From: Rubellimicrobium sp.
GTDB taxonomy: Bacteria > Pseudomonadota > Alphaproteobacteria > Rhodobacterales > Rhodobacteraceae
Length of the DNA stretch: 64,000 nt
Direction: 5' to 3'
Assembly: GCA_019454835.1 (NCBI GenBank)
Contig: JACFNP010000006.1
Location: 1-64,000 of the forward strand
The position numbers were made by a program, and so were the translations under genes. The notes below the pieces were generated by a model, which saw nothing but the letters and a program-made list of their open reading frames with translations, was not told the DNA's origin and did no database searches. Below are positions 1-8,927 of this stretch, piece after piece; position 1 is the stretch's first letter; the number at the start of each line of letters is the position of its first letter.

Positions 1-192
1 CCTGGCGTCGTGAAGGAACTCCTGCCGAACGCGACGTTCCGGGTCGAGCTGGAGAATGGCCATGAGATCATCGCGCATACGGCAGGCAAGCTGCGGAAGA
101 ACCGAATCCGCGTCCTGACCGGCGACAAGGTGCAGGTCGAGATGACCCCCTACGATCTGACCAAGGGTCGGATCAACTACCGCTTCCGGTAA
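1..192 (+). CDS. infA: Translation initiation factor IF-1 (5' end outside window)
   Basis: IF-1 is the small OB-fold protein that binds the 30S A site during initiation. The visible 63 codons start in frame at base 1 ([10 protein letters not shown]) and run to the TAA at 190-192. They carry the family's conserved [16 protein letters not shown] and [18 protein letters not shown] segments. Normal length is about 72 residues, so roughly nine codons are missing at the window edge. The stop codon directly abuts the ATG of maf, so the two are probably co-transcribed. Confidence 0.97.
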   Translation, partial: PGVVKELLPNATFRVELENGHEIIAHTAGKLRKNRIRVLTGDKVQVEMTPYDLTKGRINYRFR

Positions 193-795
193 ATGACGGC
201 GCCCCGGCCCGACACGGGCCTGCGGCTGATTCTCGGCTCGGCCAGCCCGCGCCGACGCGAATTGCTGGCGCAGATCGGGCTGGTGCCCGACGCCATCCGC
301 CCCCCCGACATCGACGAAGACCCGCAGCGCGACGAATTGCCGCGCCCCTATGTCGAGCGGCTGGCCGCCGCCAAGGCCCGTGCCGTGGCGGCGGGGCCGG
401 GCGAGGTGGTGCTCTGCGCCGACACGAGCGTTGCCATGGGGCGCCGCATCCTCGGCAAGCCCGCCGGTGCGGACGAGGCGCGCGCCTTCCTGTCGGCCCT
501 GTCGGGGCGGCGGCATCGGGTGCTGACGGCGGTGGCCGTCGCGCGCGAGGGGCGGCTCTGGGAAAGGCTGGTCGAGACGCGGGTGGCCTTCAAGCGGCTG
601 TCCGGGGACGAGATCGCCGCCTATCTCGACAGCGGCGAATGGCAGGGCAAGGCGGGCGGCTATGCGATCCAGGGCATGGCGGGCGCGTTCATTCCGTGGA
701 TCAACGGCTCGGTCTCGGCGGTGATCGGCCTGCCGCTGGCGGAAACGGCGGGGCTGCTGGTGGCGGCGGGTTATCCGGTCTGGAGGCGCGGATGA
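193..795 (+). CDS. maf: Maf-family nucleoside triphosphate pyrophosphatase
   Basis: This 200-residue protein has the Maf signature near its N-terminus ([12 protein letters not shown], residues 14-25), which forms the phosphate-binding loop. Maf proteins hydrolyse non-canonical or canonical NTPs to NMP and pyrophosphate and have been linked to septum control. Later family segments are also visible ([30 protein letters not shown]). The ATG follows the infA stop with no gap, and the 3' end overlaps the next gene in an ATGA, which suggests translational coupling along an infA-maf-RNase-yacG operon. Which nucleotide it prefers cannot be read from the sequence. Confidence 0.93.
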   Translation: MTAPRPDTGLRLILGSASPRRRELLAQIGLVPDAIRPPDIDEDPQRDELPRPYVERLAAAKARAVAAGPGEVVLCADTSVAMGRRILGKPAGADEARAFLSALSGRRHRVLTAVAVAREGRLWERLVETRVAFKRLSGDEIAAYLDSGEWQGKAGGYAIQGMAGAFIPWINGSVSAVIGLPLAETAGLLVAAGYPVWRRG

Positions 796-1820
796 AGGGG
801 CGGGTGATCGTTCTGGGCGACTGGAACGGGCGGCAGGCGGCGGCGCTGGTGCAGGACGGCAGGCTTGACGACCTGCTCATCGACGATGACGGCGCGCCGC
901 GTCCCGGCGCCATCTTTCGCGCCACCTGCGAGCGGGTGCTCAAGGGGCAGGGCGGCGCCTTCCTGCGCCTGCCGGGCGGTGAAACCGCCTGGCTGCGCGC
1001 CGCGCGCGGGATGAAGCCGGGCGAGACGGCGCTGGTGCAGGTCACCGGCGTGGCCGAGCCGGGCAAGGCGGTGCCGGTCACCGACCGGGTGCTGTTCAAG
1101 GGGCGCTACGCGATCATCACCCCCGGCGCCCCCGGCGTGAACGTCAGCCGGAAGATCAGGGACGACGCCCTGCGCGCGCATCTGCTGGCCCTTGCGGGCA
1201 CGCCGCCCGAGGGGACCGGGGCGATCCTGCGTTCGTCCTGCGAGGGGGCCGACGATGCCGCGATCACGGATGATCTGGCCGCGATGGCGGCACTTGCGGC
1301 GCAGGTTCTGGGCGACACCGGCACGGCGCCCGAGCTGCTGGCCGACGGGGACGGGCCGCATGACCATGCCCTGCGCGAATGGAGCGCCGATCAGGTCGTG
1401 ACCGAACAGGGCGCCTTCGATCACATGGGCATCGCCGGGCAGATCGCCGCGCTGGCCTCGCCGCTGGTCGATCTGGGCGGCGGCGCGGGCATGGCGGTCG
1501 AGGTGACGCGCGCGCTGGTGGCGGTGGACGTGAACACCGGCGGCGACAGTTCGCCCGCCGCCGCGCTGAAGGCGAACCTTGCCGCCGCGCGGGCGCTGCC
1601 CCGGCAGTTGCGGCTGCGCGGCCTTGGCGGGCAGGTGGTGGTCGATTTCGTCGGCATGTCGAAGGCGCAGCGCCAGCCGCTCGACCAGTCGCTGCAATCG
1701 GTGTTCCGCGCCGATCCGGTCGAGACCAGCCTGGTCGGCTGGACCGCGATGGGCCTGTACGAACTGAACCGCAAGCGCGAACGGGTGCCCCTGGCGCGGC
1801 TTGTCGCGGAGGGCGCCTGA
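792..1820 (+). CDS. Short ribonuclease E/G family protein
   Basis: This 342-residue protein belongs to the RNase E/G family, which cleaves single-stranded RNA in mRNA decay and rRNA maturation. The catalytic region is recognisable by [14 protein letters not shown], with Asp residues expected to bind Mg2+, and by the following [18 protein letters not shown] segment. It is much shorter than full RNase E: the zinc-link and the degradosome scaffold are missing, and the N-terminal S1-like part is compact. The ATG at 792 lies in an ATGA overlap with maf and its stop overlaps the yacG ATG. A true RNase E probably lies elsewhere, so this is best called RNase G-like. Confidence 0.85.
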   Translation: MKGRVIVLGDWNGRQAAALVQDGRLDDLLIDDDGAPRPGAIFRATCERVLKGQGGAFLRLPGGETAWLRAARGMKPGETALVQVTGVAEPGKAVPVTDRVLFKGRYAIITPGAPGVNVSRKIRDDALRAHLLALAGTPPEGTGAILRSSCEGADDAAITDDLAAMAALAAQVLGDTGTAPELLADGDGPHDHALREWSADQVVTEQGAFDHMGIAGQIAALASPLVDLGGGAGMAVEVTRALVAVDVNTGGDSSPAAALKANLAAARALPRQLRLRGLGGQVVVDFVGMSKAQRQPLDQSLQSVFRADPVETSLVGWTAMGLYELNRKRERVPLARLVAEGA

Positions 1821-2011
1821 TGTCGGCACCGCCCTGCGTGCCGCCCGCGATGCGCAGGCGCCCGCCGTGCCCGGTCTGCGGCAGGGAATCGACGCCCGAA
1901 CACCGGCCGTTCTGTTCGGCGCGCTGCAAGGACGTGGACCTCGCCCGCTGGCTGGGCGGGCGCTATGTCGTCGCCGGTGACGAACCCGCAGCGGAACCCG
2001 GCGCGGACTGA
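1820..2011 (+). CDS. yacG: DNA gyrase inhibitor YacG (zinc-binding)
   Basis: A 63-residue protein with the four-cysteine zinc ribbon typical of YacG: CPVCGR near residue 18 and CSARCK near residue 33, followed by DLARWLGGRY. YacG binds GyrB and inhibits DNA gyrase. The ATG at 1820 shares a base with the stop of the upstream RNase gene. The last 49 bases overlap the 3' end of the opposite-strand P-type ATPase gene, so the two transcription units converge with no gap. Confidence 0.93.
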   Translation: MSAPPCVPPAMRRRPPCPVCGRESTPEHRPFCSARCKDVDLARWLGGRYVVAGDEPAAEPGAD

Positions 2012-4116
2012 CCCCGCCACGCCAGCAGGCGCAGGGCGTTCAGCGTCACCAGCACCGTCGCGCCGGTATCGGCCAGCACGGCGATCCACAGCCCGGTGAT
2101 GCCCAGAACGGTCGTCACCAGAAACACCCCCTTCAGCCCCAGCGCGATGGCGATGTTCTGGTGGATGTTGCCCATCGCCCGGCGCGCCAGCGCGATCATT
2201 TCCGCCACGTCGCCCACCCGGTCGCGCAGGATCGCCGCGTCGGCGGTTTCCAGCGCGACCTCGGTGCCCGATCCCATCGCCACGCCGACATCGGCGGCCT
2301 TCAGCGCGGGCGCATCGTTGATCCCGTCGCCGACCATCATCACGCCGCCGTCACGCGACAGCGCCGCGATGGCGGCCAGCTTGTCCTCGGGCAGCATCTG
2401 CGCACGGTGATCGGTGCCCAGCAACCCGGCGATCGCCGCTGCCGCGCGCGGGTTGTCGCCGGTCAGGATCACGGGTTGCAGCCCCATCGCCCGCAGCCAC
2501 GCCACCCCCGCCGCCGCATCCGGGCGCGGCGTGTCCTGCAACGCGATCAGCGCCAGCGCGCGGGTCGCGTCGAACAGGACCGCGACGGTCTTGCCCTCGG
2601 CCTCCAGCGCCTCGGCCTGCGCGGTATCCGGCAGGACGCCCGCCGCCTGTGCATGGCGCGGCGCGGCGACGGTGAGCGCGAGACCCTCGACCTCGGCCGC
2701 CATGCCCCGGCCCGGCAGCACCCGCGCCTCGCGGGCCTGCGGCAGCGCCATGTCGCCCGCGCGGCGCAGGATGGCGGCGGCAAGCGGGTGCGACGATCCC
2801 TGTTCCACCGCCGCCGCCAGCGCCAGCACCCGCGCGGCGTCCTCGTCGCCAAGCGGCACGATGTCGGTGACTTCCGGGCGGCCCATGGTCAGCGTCCCGG
2901 TCTTGTCGAAGGCGACATGGCGCAGCGTGGCGGCGGATTCGAGCGCGGCGCCGCCCTTGAACAGCAGCCCGTGCCGCGCCCCTGCCGACAGCGCCGAGGC
3001 GATGGACGCAGGCACCGAGATCACCAGCGCGCAGGGGCAGCCGATCAGCAGCAGCGCCAGCGCGCGATAGACCCAGGTGCCCCAGTCCTGCCCGGCCAGC
3101 AGCGGCGGGATGATCGCCACGACCACGGCCAGCGCCACCACCGCAGGCATGTACCAGCGCGAGAAGCGGTCGATGAATCGGTCGGTCGGCGCGCGCGAGG
3201 CTTCGGCGCGCTCCACCATGTCGATGATGCGGGCGATGGTGTTGTCCGATGCCTCGCGGGTCACGCGGATGCGCAGCGCTGCGTCGGTGGCGATGGACCC
3301 GGCCAGCACCGCCGCACCCGGCCCGCGTGTCACCGGGACGCTTTCGCCCGTCACCGGGCTTTCGTCGATGCCGCCCGTGCCCTCGACGATCTCGCCGTCG
3401 GCGGGGATGCGTTCGCCGGGGCGGACGAGGGCGATCTGGCCCGGCGCCAGCGTATCGGCATCGACCTCGCGCAGGCCGGAGCCGGTTTCGATGACGGCGC
3501 TGCGCGGGATCAGCGCGGCAAGACCCCGGATCCCCGCCCGCGCCCGGTTGGCCGCAACGCCCTCCAGCATCTCGCCCAGCGCGAACAGGAACACGACCAC
3601 GGCGGCCTCTTCGGCGGCGCCGATGAACAGCGCGCCGACGGCGGCCACGGTCATCAGGCTTTCGATGGTGAAGGGCCGCCCGGCGCGCAGCGCGGCAAGG
3701 GCGTGCCGGGCAATCGGGGCCACGCCGATGAGGCAGGCAAGGATGAAAAGCCAGCCGCCCCAGGACGCAGGCAGCAGTTGCGCCAGCAGCCACGCACCCG
3801 CGAGCAGCGCGCCGGTCGCGATCACCAGCCGCCCGCGCCCGGTGCGATACCAGGGCAGGTCGCCGTCGTCGCCGTGGTGGTGGGCGTGATCGTGGCCATG
3901 GGGATCGCGCCGGGTGATGCCGTAGCCCAGCCCGCGCACGGCGGCCTCGACCGCCTCGGCATCCGCGCCGTCAAGCCGCGCCGTCAGCCGTTCGGCCATC
4001 AGCGCGACCTCGACATCATGCACGCCCTTGATGCGCGCGAGCGCGGTGGTGACGGTGGCGGCACAGTCGGCGCAATCCATGCCGGTGATGCGCCATTCGC
4101 AGGTCGTTGCGGTCAC
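1963..4116 (-). CDS. zntA: Heavy-metal (Zn/Cd/Pb) translocating P-type ATPase
   Basis: A 717-residue P1B-type ATPase exporting soft divalent metals across the inner membrane. Visible parts are an N-terminal metal-binding domain with GMDCADC (residues 12-18), a His-rich linker (about 72-82), the TGES actuator motif near 256, the intramembrane CPC at 360-362, the phosphorylated DKTGT at 404, and a C-terminal GDGINDAP. The CPC plus a GMDCxxC N-terminus fits the ZntA/CadA branch better than CopA. A MerR regulator is divergently encoded, and a MerR-type dyad lies in the spacer of this gene's promoter. Specific metal preference is inferred. Confidence 0.92.
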   Translation of the reverse strand: MTATTCEWRITGMDCADCAATVTTALARIKGVHDVEVALMAERLTARLDGADAEAVEAAVRGLGYGITRRDPHGHDHAHHHGDDGDLPWYRTGRGRLVIATGALLAGAWLLAQLLPASWGGWLFILACLIGVAPIARHALAALRAGRPFTIESLMTVAAVGALFIGAAEEAAVVVFLFALGEMLEGVAANRARAGIRGLAALIPRSAVIETGSGLREVDADTLAPGQIALVRPGERIPADGEIVEGTGGIDESPVTGESVPVTRGPGAAVLAGSIATDAALRIRVTREASDNTIARIIDMVERAEASRAPTDRFIDRFSRWYMPAVVALAVVVAIIPPLLAGQDWGTWVYRALALLLIGCPCALVISVPASIASALSAGARHGLLFKGGAALESAATLRHVAFDKTGTLTMGRPEVTDIVPLGDEDAARVLALAAAVEQGSSHPLAAAILRRAGDMALPQAREARVLPGRGMAAEVEGLALTVAAPRHAQAAGVLPDTAQAEALEAEGKTVAVLFDATRALALIALQDTPRPDAAAGVAWLRAMGLQPVILTGDNPRAAAAIAGLLGTDHRAQMLPEDKLAAIAALSRDGGVMMVGDGINDAPALKAADVGVAMGSGTEVALETADAAILRDRVGDVAEMIALARRAMGNIHQNIAIALGLKGVFLVTTVLGITGLWIAVLADTGATVLVTLNALRLLAWRGQSAPGSAAGSSPATT

Positions 4117-4171
4117 GTCTCGATCCTTCTGCCGGGGCCGGGCGAATCACCCTTGCCGGTGGCCCGGACCC

Positions 4172-4202
4172 TACCTAATGTCTCTAGTGACTGGAGGTTC
4201 AA
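4172..4202 (-). promoter_or_regulatory. MerR-type promoter/operator for the metal ATPase
   Basis: On the minus strand a TTGAAC -35 (4197-4202) and TAGGTA -10 (4172-4177) are separated by a long 19 bp spacer. The spacer contains the near-perfect dyad CTCCAGT-C-ACTAGAG (4182-4196). Long spacers with a central dyad are the hallmark of promoters untwisted by MerR-family activators such as ZntR. It reads toward the ATPase, whose start is 55 bp away. Confidence 0.75.
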
Positions 4203-4206
4203 GCCC

Positions 4207-4644
4207 ATGATGACGATCGGCAAGCTGGGACGGGCGGCGGGCGTGAAAGTGCCGACGATCCGCTATTACGAGGACATCGGCCTTCTGCCCGAGGCCGAAC
4301 GCTCGGCGGGCAACCAGCGGCTTTATCCCGATTCGATGCTGTCGCGGCTGTGCTTCATCCGCCATGCGCGCGAACTGGGGTTTCCGCTCGATGCGATCCG
4401 CGACCTGCTGCGTCTGGCGGCCCATCCCGACCAGCCCTGCGAGGCGGCGGACCAGATCGCCGGGGAACAGCTTGCGGCGGTACGGGCGCGGATCGGGCAG
4501 CTAAAGGCGCTGGAGGGCGAACTGGCGCGCATGGTCGCCTCGGGCGCGCATGGCACGGTCGGCGAATGCCGGGTGATCGAGGTGCTGGGCAACCACGCGC
4601 TCTGCGCCAGGGACCACGGCGCGGGCGCCGGGGTGTTCGCATGA
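4207..4644 (+). CDS. MerR-family transcriptional regulator (ZntR/CadR-like)
   Basis: A 145-residue MerR protein. The N-terminal winged helix is plain (TIGKLGRAAGVKVPTIRYYE, then IGLLPEAERSAGNQRLY), followed by a long dimerisation helix and a C-terminal metal-binding tail. Cys residues near 79 (DQPCEAAD), 120 (GECRVIE) and 130 (ALCARDH) are placed as in Zn/Pb/Cd sensors. Two ATGs stand in tandem at 4207 and 4210 and either could be used. It sits back to back with the metal ATPase and should activate it. Its stop overlaps the ATG of the lipocalin gene. Confidence 0.9.
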   Translation: MMTIGKLGRAAGVKVPTIRYYEDIGLLPEAERSAGNQRLYPDSMLSRLCFIRHARELGFPLDAIRDLLRLAAHPDQPCEAADQIAGEQLAAVRARIGQLKALEGELARMVASGAHGTVGECRVIEVLGNHALCARDHGAGAGVFA

Positions 4645-5147
4645 GCCGCCGCCTGCTGGCCGTGCTGGTGCTGCTGGCCGCCTGTGCGGCGCCGCCTGCG
4701 GGGGTCTGGCGCGACCTGTCGCAGCCCATCGCCTCGGCGGCGCTGTTCGATCCGGCGCGCTTCGCCGGTGAATGGCATGTCGTGGCGCGCTACCCGCGCG
4801 CGGCGGACCGGGACTGCCCGGCCGAGGTGATGGATTACGACGGCGCGGCGATGCGCTGGCGCTGCCTTGGCGCGGGCGGGGCGGTGCTGCGCGACTGGCA
4901 GGGGCCGGTGCAGCCGCAGGTCTATCCGGGGCGGCTGACGACCGATCTGGGCGACTTCGGCCTGCGGGATTTCTGGGTGCTGTGGGTCGACTGGGACTAT
5001 CGCACGGCGGTCATCGGCACGCCATCGGGCACGGCGGGCTATGTCCTGAACCGCGATCCGGCGATTCCCGGCGACCGGATGACGGCGGCGCGCGAGATGC
5101 TGGACTTCAACGGCTACGATCCGGCCGGTCTGGTGACCTTGCGCTGA
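4641..5147 (+). CDS. Lipocalin-family outer-membrane lipoprotein (Blc-like)
   Basis: A 168-residue protein with a lipoprotein signal peptide ending in a lipobox (LLAAC, Cys about residue 16) and the lipocalin first-strand signature FAGEWHVVARYP. The end retains the beta-barrel to C-terminal helix pattern. Bacterial lipocalins such as Blc bind fatty acids or lysophospholipids at the outer membrane. The ATG overlaps the stop of the MerR gene (ATGA), so it is probably co-transcribed with the metal regulator; a role in metal stress is only inferred from that. It converges tail to tail with the Nudix gene with no gap. Confidence 0.85.
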   Translation: MSRRLLAVLVLLAACAAPPAGVWRDLSQPIASAALFDPARFAGEWHVVARYPRAADRDCPAEVMDYDGAAMRWRCLGAGGAVLRDWQGPVQPQVYPGRLTTDLGDFGLRDFWVLWVDWDYRTAVIGTPSGTAGYVLNRDPAIPGDRMTAAREMLDFNGYDPAGLVTLR

Positions 5148-5792
5148 TCAGGTGTCGCGCCGGAACGGCAGCGTCGCGGGCGGGCCGGGCCGGTCGAGCA
5201 GCGGCGCCACGGCATCGAGCACCAGCCGCGTGATCCGCGCGAGGTTGAGCGCGCCGAAATCGCCGGGTGCAACCCAGTGCAGGTCGCCCAGCTCGCCATC
5301 GGCGCCGTGCAGATCGTCGGCGTCTCCGGCCAGCGCATCGGCATCGGCCAGAAAGAACCGCGCGTCGAAGCGGCGCGGAAACCCCGGCGGCGTGACGGCG
5401 CGGTAGACCAGCGACAGGGCCGAGGCATCGGGCACCAGACGGCGCGCGGCAAAGCCCTGCCAGCCCGGTGGCGGATCGGGCCAGGTGCCGGGGCGGCCAA
5501 GCGCGAGGCCGGTTTCCTCCCACAACTCGCGGATTGCGCAGGCGGCCAGGGTGGCGGGCGCGAGGCGGCTGTCCTCGGCCAGACGCGCGCGGCAGAGCGG
5601 CCCCGGCAGTCCCGCCAGCGGCACCCCGGCATCGCCCGGCTCGACTGCGCCGCCGGGAAAGACATGGCGGCCCGGCATGAATACCGCGCCCGACCCGCGC
5701 TGCCCCATCAGGATGCGCGGCCCGCCGCGCGCCTGCCGCACGAGAATCACCGTGGCGGCATCGCGGATCGGAGGGACGCTGTCCGGGACCAC
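5148..5792 (-). CDS. Nudix hydrolase (NUDT7/NUDT19-like)
   Basis: A 214-residue Nudix protein. The start of the Nudix box (FPGGAVEPGD) and its end (IRELWEETGLALG) are both present. They are separated by an insertion of about 35 residues, an arrangement typical of the NUDT19/CoA-diphosphatase-like branch. Such enzymes hydrolyse nucleoside diphosphate-X compounds, possibly CoA or acyl-CoA; substrate is not determinable here. Its start lies 6 bp downstream of the stop of the DUF983 gene on the same strand, so they probably form an operon. Confidence 0.85.
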   Translation of the reverse strand: MVPDSVPPIRDAATVILVRQARGGPRILMGQRGSGAVFMPGRHVFPGGAVEPGDAGVPLAGLPGPLCRARLAEDSRLAPATLAACAIRELWEETGLALGRPGTWPDPPPGWQGFAARRLVPDASALSLVYRAVTPPGFPRRFDARFFLADADALAGDADDLHGADGELGDLHWVAPGDFGALNLARITRLVLDAVAPLLDRPGPPATLPFRRDT

Positions 5793-5798
5793 GGCGGT

Positions 5799-6230
5799 TC
5801 AGTCGGTGTCGGCGAAGCCGTGCATGCGCTTGGACCACTGGATGCCGACGATCATGCCCTTGAAGCGCGGCAGCAGCCAGAGCGACAGGCCGACGGCGGT
5901 GATCGCCATGATCGCGGCGAACACGAAGGGATCGGGGCGGAACCATTTCCAGCCGAAATGCAGCAGCACCGCGAGGATATGCCCGACGACGAGCACGGTC
6001 AGATAGGCCGGGCCGTCATCGGCGCGCTGCGGGGTCAGATCCTCGCGGCAGACGGTGCATTCGTCGACGACCTTCAGATAGCCCTTGAACAGCGGTCCCT
6101 GCCCGCAGGCCGGGCAGCGCCGCCGGAATCCGCGGCGCAGGGCCGTCCCGAACGGCCGGTCGGCCGGGTGATCGTGCGGGGCGGTGCCGTCGTGGAAATG
6201 GGTGGCGGGGGAAATCGTGCTGTCGGACAA
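5799..6230 (-). CDS. DUF983 family membrane protein
   Basis: A 143-residue protein with the DUF983 layout: a zinc-ribbon-like pair of CxxC motifs near the N-terminus (CPACGQG and CTVCRED) followed by two membrane helices (roughly residues 77-95 and 102-120). DUF983 proteins are common in alphaproteobacteria and often occur near cytochrome oxidase genes, but their function is not established. It lies just upstream of the Nudix gene in the same direction. Confidence 0.88.
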   Translation of the reverse strand: MSDSTISPATHFHDGTAPHDHPADRPFGTALRRGFRRRCPACGQGPLFKGYLKVVDECTVCREDLTPQRADDGPAYLTVLVVGHILAVLLHFGWKWFRPDPFVFAAIMAITAVGLSLWLLPRFKGMIVGIQWSKRMHGFADTD

Positions 6231-6373
6231 GGTGCGGCTTTCGTCTGGCTGGGCCCGCGCGGGCCGGATGGCTGGTCGGCGACCAGCAAGGCATGAACCT
6301 CGCGCGGCGCGGACGAAAGGTCAATCTCGCGCCTGTCACCGGAAGTCGCGCAACCGTGACCACGGGGGCGCGG

Positions 6374-7825
6374 TCACAGGCAGGGCAGCAGCACGGGCAG
6401 ACGCGGTTCGGGGCGCCATGGCGGCCGGTCGGGGCCGTCATCGCCATCGGCAACCGTGATCCGGTTGCGGCCGGCCGATTTCGCCGCATAAAGCGCGCGG
6501 TCGGCGCGGCCCAGCAGGCGGGGCACGATCCCGTCACCCGCCATGCAGGCTTCGGCGGTCGCCACCCCTGCCGACAACGTGACCTGCAACCCGTCGCCCG
6601 CGTCGGTCGGGATGCGCGCCTCCTCGACCAGATGGCGCAGGCGTTCGGCGACGATGCAGGCCGGAATGCGCGGGGTGTCGGGCAGCATGACCAGAAATTC
6701 CTCGCCGCCGATGCGCGCGACCAGATCGCCGATCCGCACATTGGCCCGCAAGAGCGCCGCCAGTTCGCGCAGCACCCGGTCGCCGGTTGCATGGCCGTGG
6801 GTGTCGTTCACGCGCTTGAAATGGTCGATGTCGAGCAGGATCGCCGACCATGCCGGGCCGCCGTCGGCAAGGCGTTCGGCCAGCACCTCGAGTTCGGCAA
6901 CCGCATGGCGGCGGTTGGCAAGGCCGGTCAGCGGGTCGGTCAGCGCGGCGGCCAGCCCGCTTTCGACACGGTCGCGGCGGCTGTCGGCCAGGCTTTTCCG
7001 GCGCAGCAGGGTGCGGATGCGGAAGGTGAGTTCGTCATGGTCCACGGTATCGGGCACCAGATCGTCGGCCCCGAGGTCCAGCGCCATGCGCGCCAGCGCC
7101 GCCGCGCCTTCGGGGACGATCACCATGAGCCTTGCGTGCCGCGTCGCCGGGCGCGATTGCAGGTCGGCGATCAGGCGAAACAGCCGGGCCGCGTCAGGCC
7201 CGTCGGCGCACTGGCCCGCATGGTCGATGACGAAAAGGTCGGCAGAGATGTCGCCGGTGCCGGGATTGGCCTCGGGGTCGAGAAACACCGCGCCGCCCGG
7301 CAGTCTGCGGGCCAGCGTGGCGAGGATCGGCGGCAGGGTATCGGGGCGCGGCGTGACGATGACCGTGCGACCGGCGGGCACGAAGGCGGGCATTGCGTCG
7401 GCCATGCCCAGCGCCCGCGCCGCGCCGCGCGCGAGATGCAGCGCCGGGGTCGCATCGCGTTCGCGCAGCAGGCTGCGGATGCGGGCAAGCAGCAGGCCGG
7501 GTTCGGCGCAACCCTGCAGGACATCGTCGGCCCCGGCCTTCAGCGCGGCAAGGCGCAGCCCGCTGTCGGACGGGCCGACGAAGGCGATCACCGGAAGCGC
7601 CGCGCTGTCGGCACGCGCGCGGATCGCGGCAAGGAATGTGAACGCCGCCTGCCGGTCGGTGCCGATGTCGAGAAGCACCAGATCCGGCAGATCCTCGGCC
7701 AGCGACCCCGCGGCGGCCTGCGGGTCCGGGCAGAGCACGGTGCCGTAATGGGCAGCCGCCAGCAGGCCGCGCAACTGGATGCGGCGGCTGCTCGTCGACT
7801 CGACAATCAGGATGTGGCCGGCCAT
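6374..7825 (-). CDS. pleD: PleD-like diguanylate cyclase with two receiver domains
   Basis: A 483-residue REC-REC-GGEEF protein. The second messenger c-di-GMP is made by the C-terminal domain, whose GGEEF active site is intact and is preceded by an RIGD motif in the position of the RxxD inhibitory site. Start taken at 7825 (MAGHILIVES) because PleD homologues begin there. The first receiver keeps the phosphoacceptor Asp53 (LVLLD), but the acidic pocket is ES instead of DD (residues 9-10) and the conserved Lys region reads QGCAE. The second receiver is also degenerate. A divergent DUF3572 gene lies 85 bp away, a common pairing in this group. Confidence 0.9.
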   Translation of the reverse strand: MAGHILIVESTSSRRIQLRGLLAAAHYGTVLCPDPQAAAGSLAEDLPDLVLLDIGTDRQAAFTFLAAIRARADSAALPVIAFVGPSDSGLRLAALKAGADDVLQGCAEPGLLLARIRSLLRERDATPALHLARGAARALGMADAMPAFVPAGRTVIVTPRPDTLPPILATLARRLPGGAVFLDPEANPGTGDISADLFVIDHAGQCADGPDAARLFRLIADLQSRPATRHARLMVIVPEGAAALARMALDLGADDLVPDTVDHDELTFRIRTLLRRKSLADSRRDRVESGLAAALTDPLTGLANRRHAVAELEVLAERLADGGPAWSAILLDIDHFKRVNDTHGHATGDRVLRELAALLRANVRIGDLVARIGGEEFLVMLPDTPRIPACIVAERLRHLVEEARIPTDAGDGLQVTLSAGVATAEACMAGDGIVPRLLGRADRALYAAKSAGRNRITVADGDDGPDRPPWRPEPRLPVLLPCL

Positions 7826-7909
7826 GCAGGCCCCCGTGCTGTCACTTCTTGTCCGGGGCATAACCGCCATTTAGTTAAGGAAACCTTTCGCTCGTCTTAG
7901 GGAAGCTGA

Positions 7910-8188
7910 ATGCAGCGTGAAGCCGCCGAAACACTTTCGCTTGAGGCGCTCGCCCATGTGATCGCCGACGAAAAGCTGGGACCGGCGTTTCTGGACGCGA
8001 CCGGCATCGCGCCCGCCGATCTTGCCGCCCGCGCGACCGAGGCCGAAGTGCTGCGCGCGGTGCTCGGCTTTCTTCTGCAGGACGACCGCCGCATCCTCGA
8101 TTTCTGCCGGGCGCGGGGCTATCCGCCCGAAGCGCCCGCGCAGGCCCTTGCCAGCCTGCCCGGCGGCGGGGATGTTCACTGGACATGA
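7910..8188 (+). CDS. DUF3572 family protein
   Basis: A 92-residue helical protein with the DUF3572 core (ALAHVIADEKLGPAFLDATG, then AVLGFLLQDDRRILDFCRARG). No catalytic motif is apparent and the function is unknown. It is divergently paired with the PleD-like gene, a conserved arrangement in alphaproteobacteria that suggests a regulatory link, although the sequence gives no direct proof. Confidence 0.85.
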   Translation: MQREAAETLSLEALAHVIADEKLGPAFLDATGIAPADLAARATEAEVLRAVLGFLLQDDRRILDFCRARGYPPEAPAQALASLPGGGDVHWT

Positions 8189-8224
8189 CAACGCGACACG
8201 GCAGGGGGCAAGGTGACGGCAGGC

Positions 8225-8920
8225 ATGAACATCCGCGGCATCGTCTTCGACAAGGACGGCACGCTCTTCGACTTTCAGGCGACATGGGCGGCCTGGTGCC
8301 GGGGCGTGCTGGACGCGGAATCGCGGGGCGATGCCGCTCTGGCCGCGCGCATGGCCGATGCGCTGGGCTTCGATCTGGCGGCGGGTCTGTTCCGGCCCGA
8401 CAGCATGGTGATCGGCCATACCTCGGGCGAGGTCGCCGCCGAACTGCTGCATTTCCTGCCCGGCGAGGATCACGCGACCCTGCTGGCGCGGCTGGATGCC
8501 CACGCCGCGCAGGCGCCGCAGCAGCCGATGCCCGGTCTGGCGGGCGTGCTGGGCACGTTGCGCGCGCGCGGCCTGCGGCTGGGCGTCGCCACCAACGACA
8601 GCGAGGCCCCGGCCCGCGCCCATCTGCGCGAGGCCGGTGTCGAGGCGGATTTCGACTTCATCGCCGGATTCGATTCGGGTCATGGCGGCAAGCCGGGTCC
8701 GGGGCAGTTGCTGGCCTTTGCGGATGCCACCGGCCTTGATCCTGCCGCCTGCGCCATGGTCGGGGATTCGCTGCACGACCTGCGCGCGGGCCGGGCCGCC
8801 GGGATGCTGACCATCGGCGTGCTCAGCGGTCTTGCCGCGCGCGAGGTGCTGGCGCCGATGGCCGACGCGGTGCTGGGGTCGATCGCGGACCTGCCCGGCT
8901 GGTTCGCCTCGCGGGGGTAG
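8225..8920 (+). CDS. HAD-superfamily phosphatase (phosphoglycolate phosphatase-like)
   Basis: A 231-residue HAD hydrolase. Motif I is DKDGT (with a Lys between the aspartates), motif II is in GVATNDSE, motif III is the Lys in GHGGKPGP, and motif IV is MVGDSLHDLRAG. The cap domain is the helical C1 type between residues 15 and 85. Such enzymes dephosphorylate phosphoglycolate or other small sugar phosphates. The start at ATG 8225 places the HAD strand at the N-terminus as in homologues; an in-frame GTG at 8213 behind a G-rich site is an alternative. Confidence 0.85.
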   Translation: MNIRGIVFDKDGTLFDFQATWAAWCRGVLDAESRGDAALAARMADALGFDLAAGLFRPDSMVIGHTSGEVAAELLHFLPGEDHATLLARLDAHAAQAPQQPMPGLAGVLGTLRARGLRLGVATNDSEAPARAHLREAGVEADFDFIAGFDSGHGGKPGPGQLLAFADATGLDPAACAMVGDSLHDLRAGRAAGMLTIGVLSGLAAREVLAPMADAVLGSIADLPGWFASRG

Positions 8921-8927
8921 CGGGTTG

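Noticed and set aside
2161..4644. Very long plus-strand open frame opposite the P-type ATPase
   Set aside because: It is a high-GC shadow. Only its last 145 codons (the MerR gene) have family similarity; the rest is Arg/His/Gly-rich antisense of the ATPase.
7872..7895. Possible CtrA box (TTAA-N7-TTTC) before the DUF3572 gene
   Set aside because: Only one half matches TTAA; the second half has two mismatches, which is too weak to claim.
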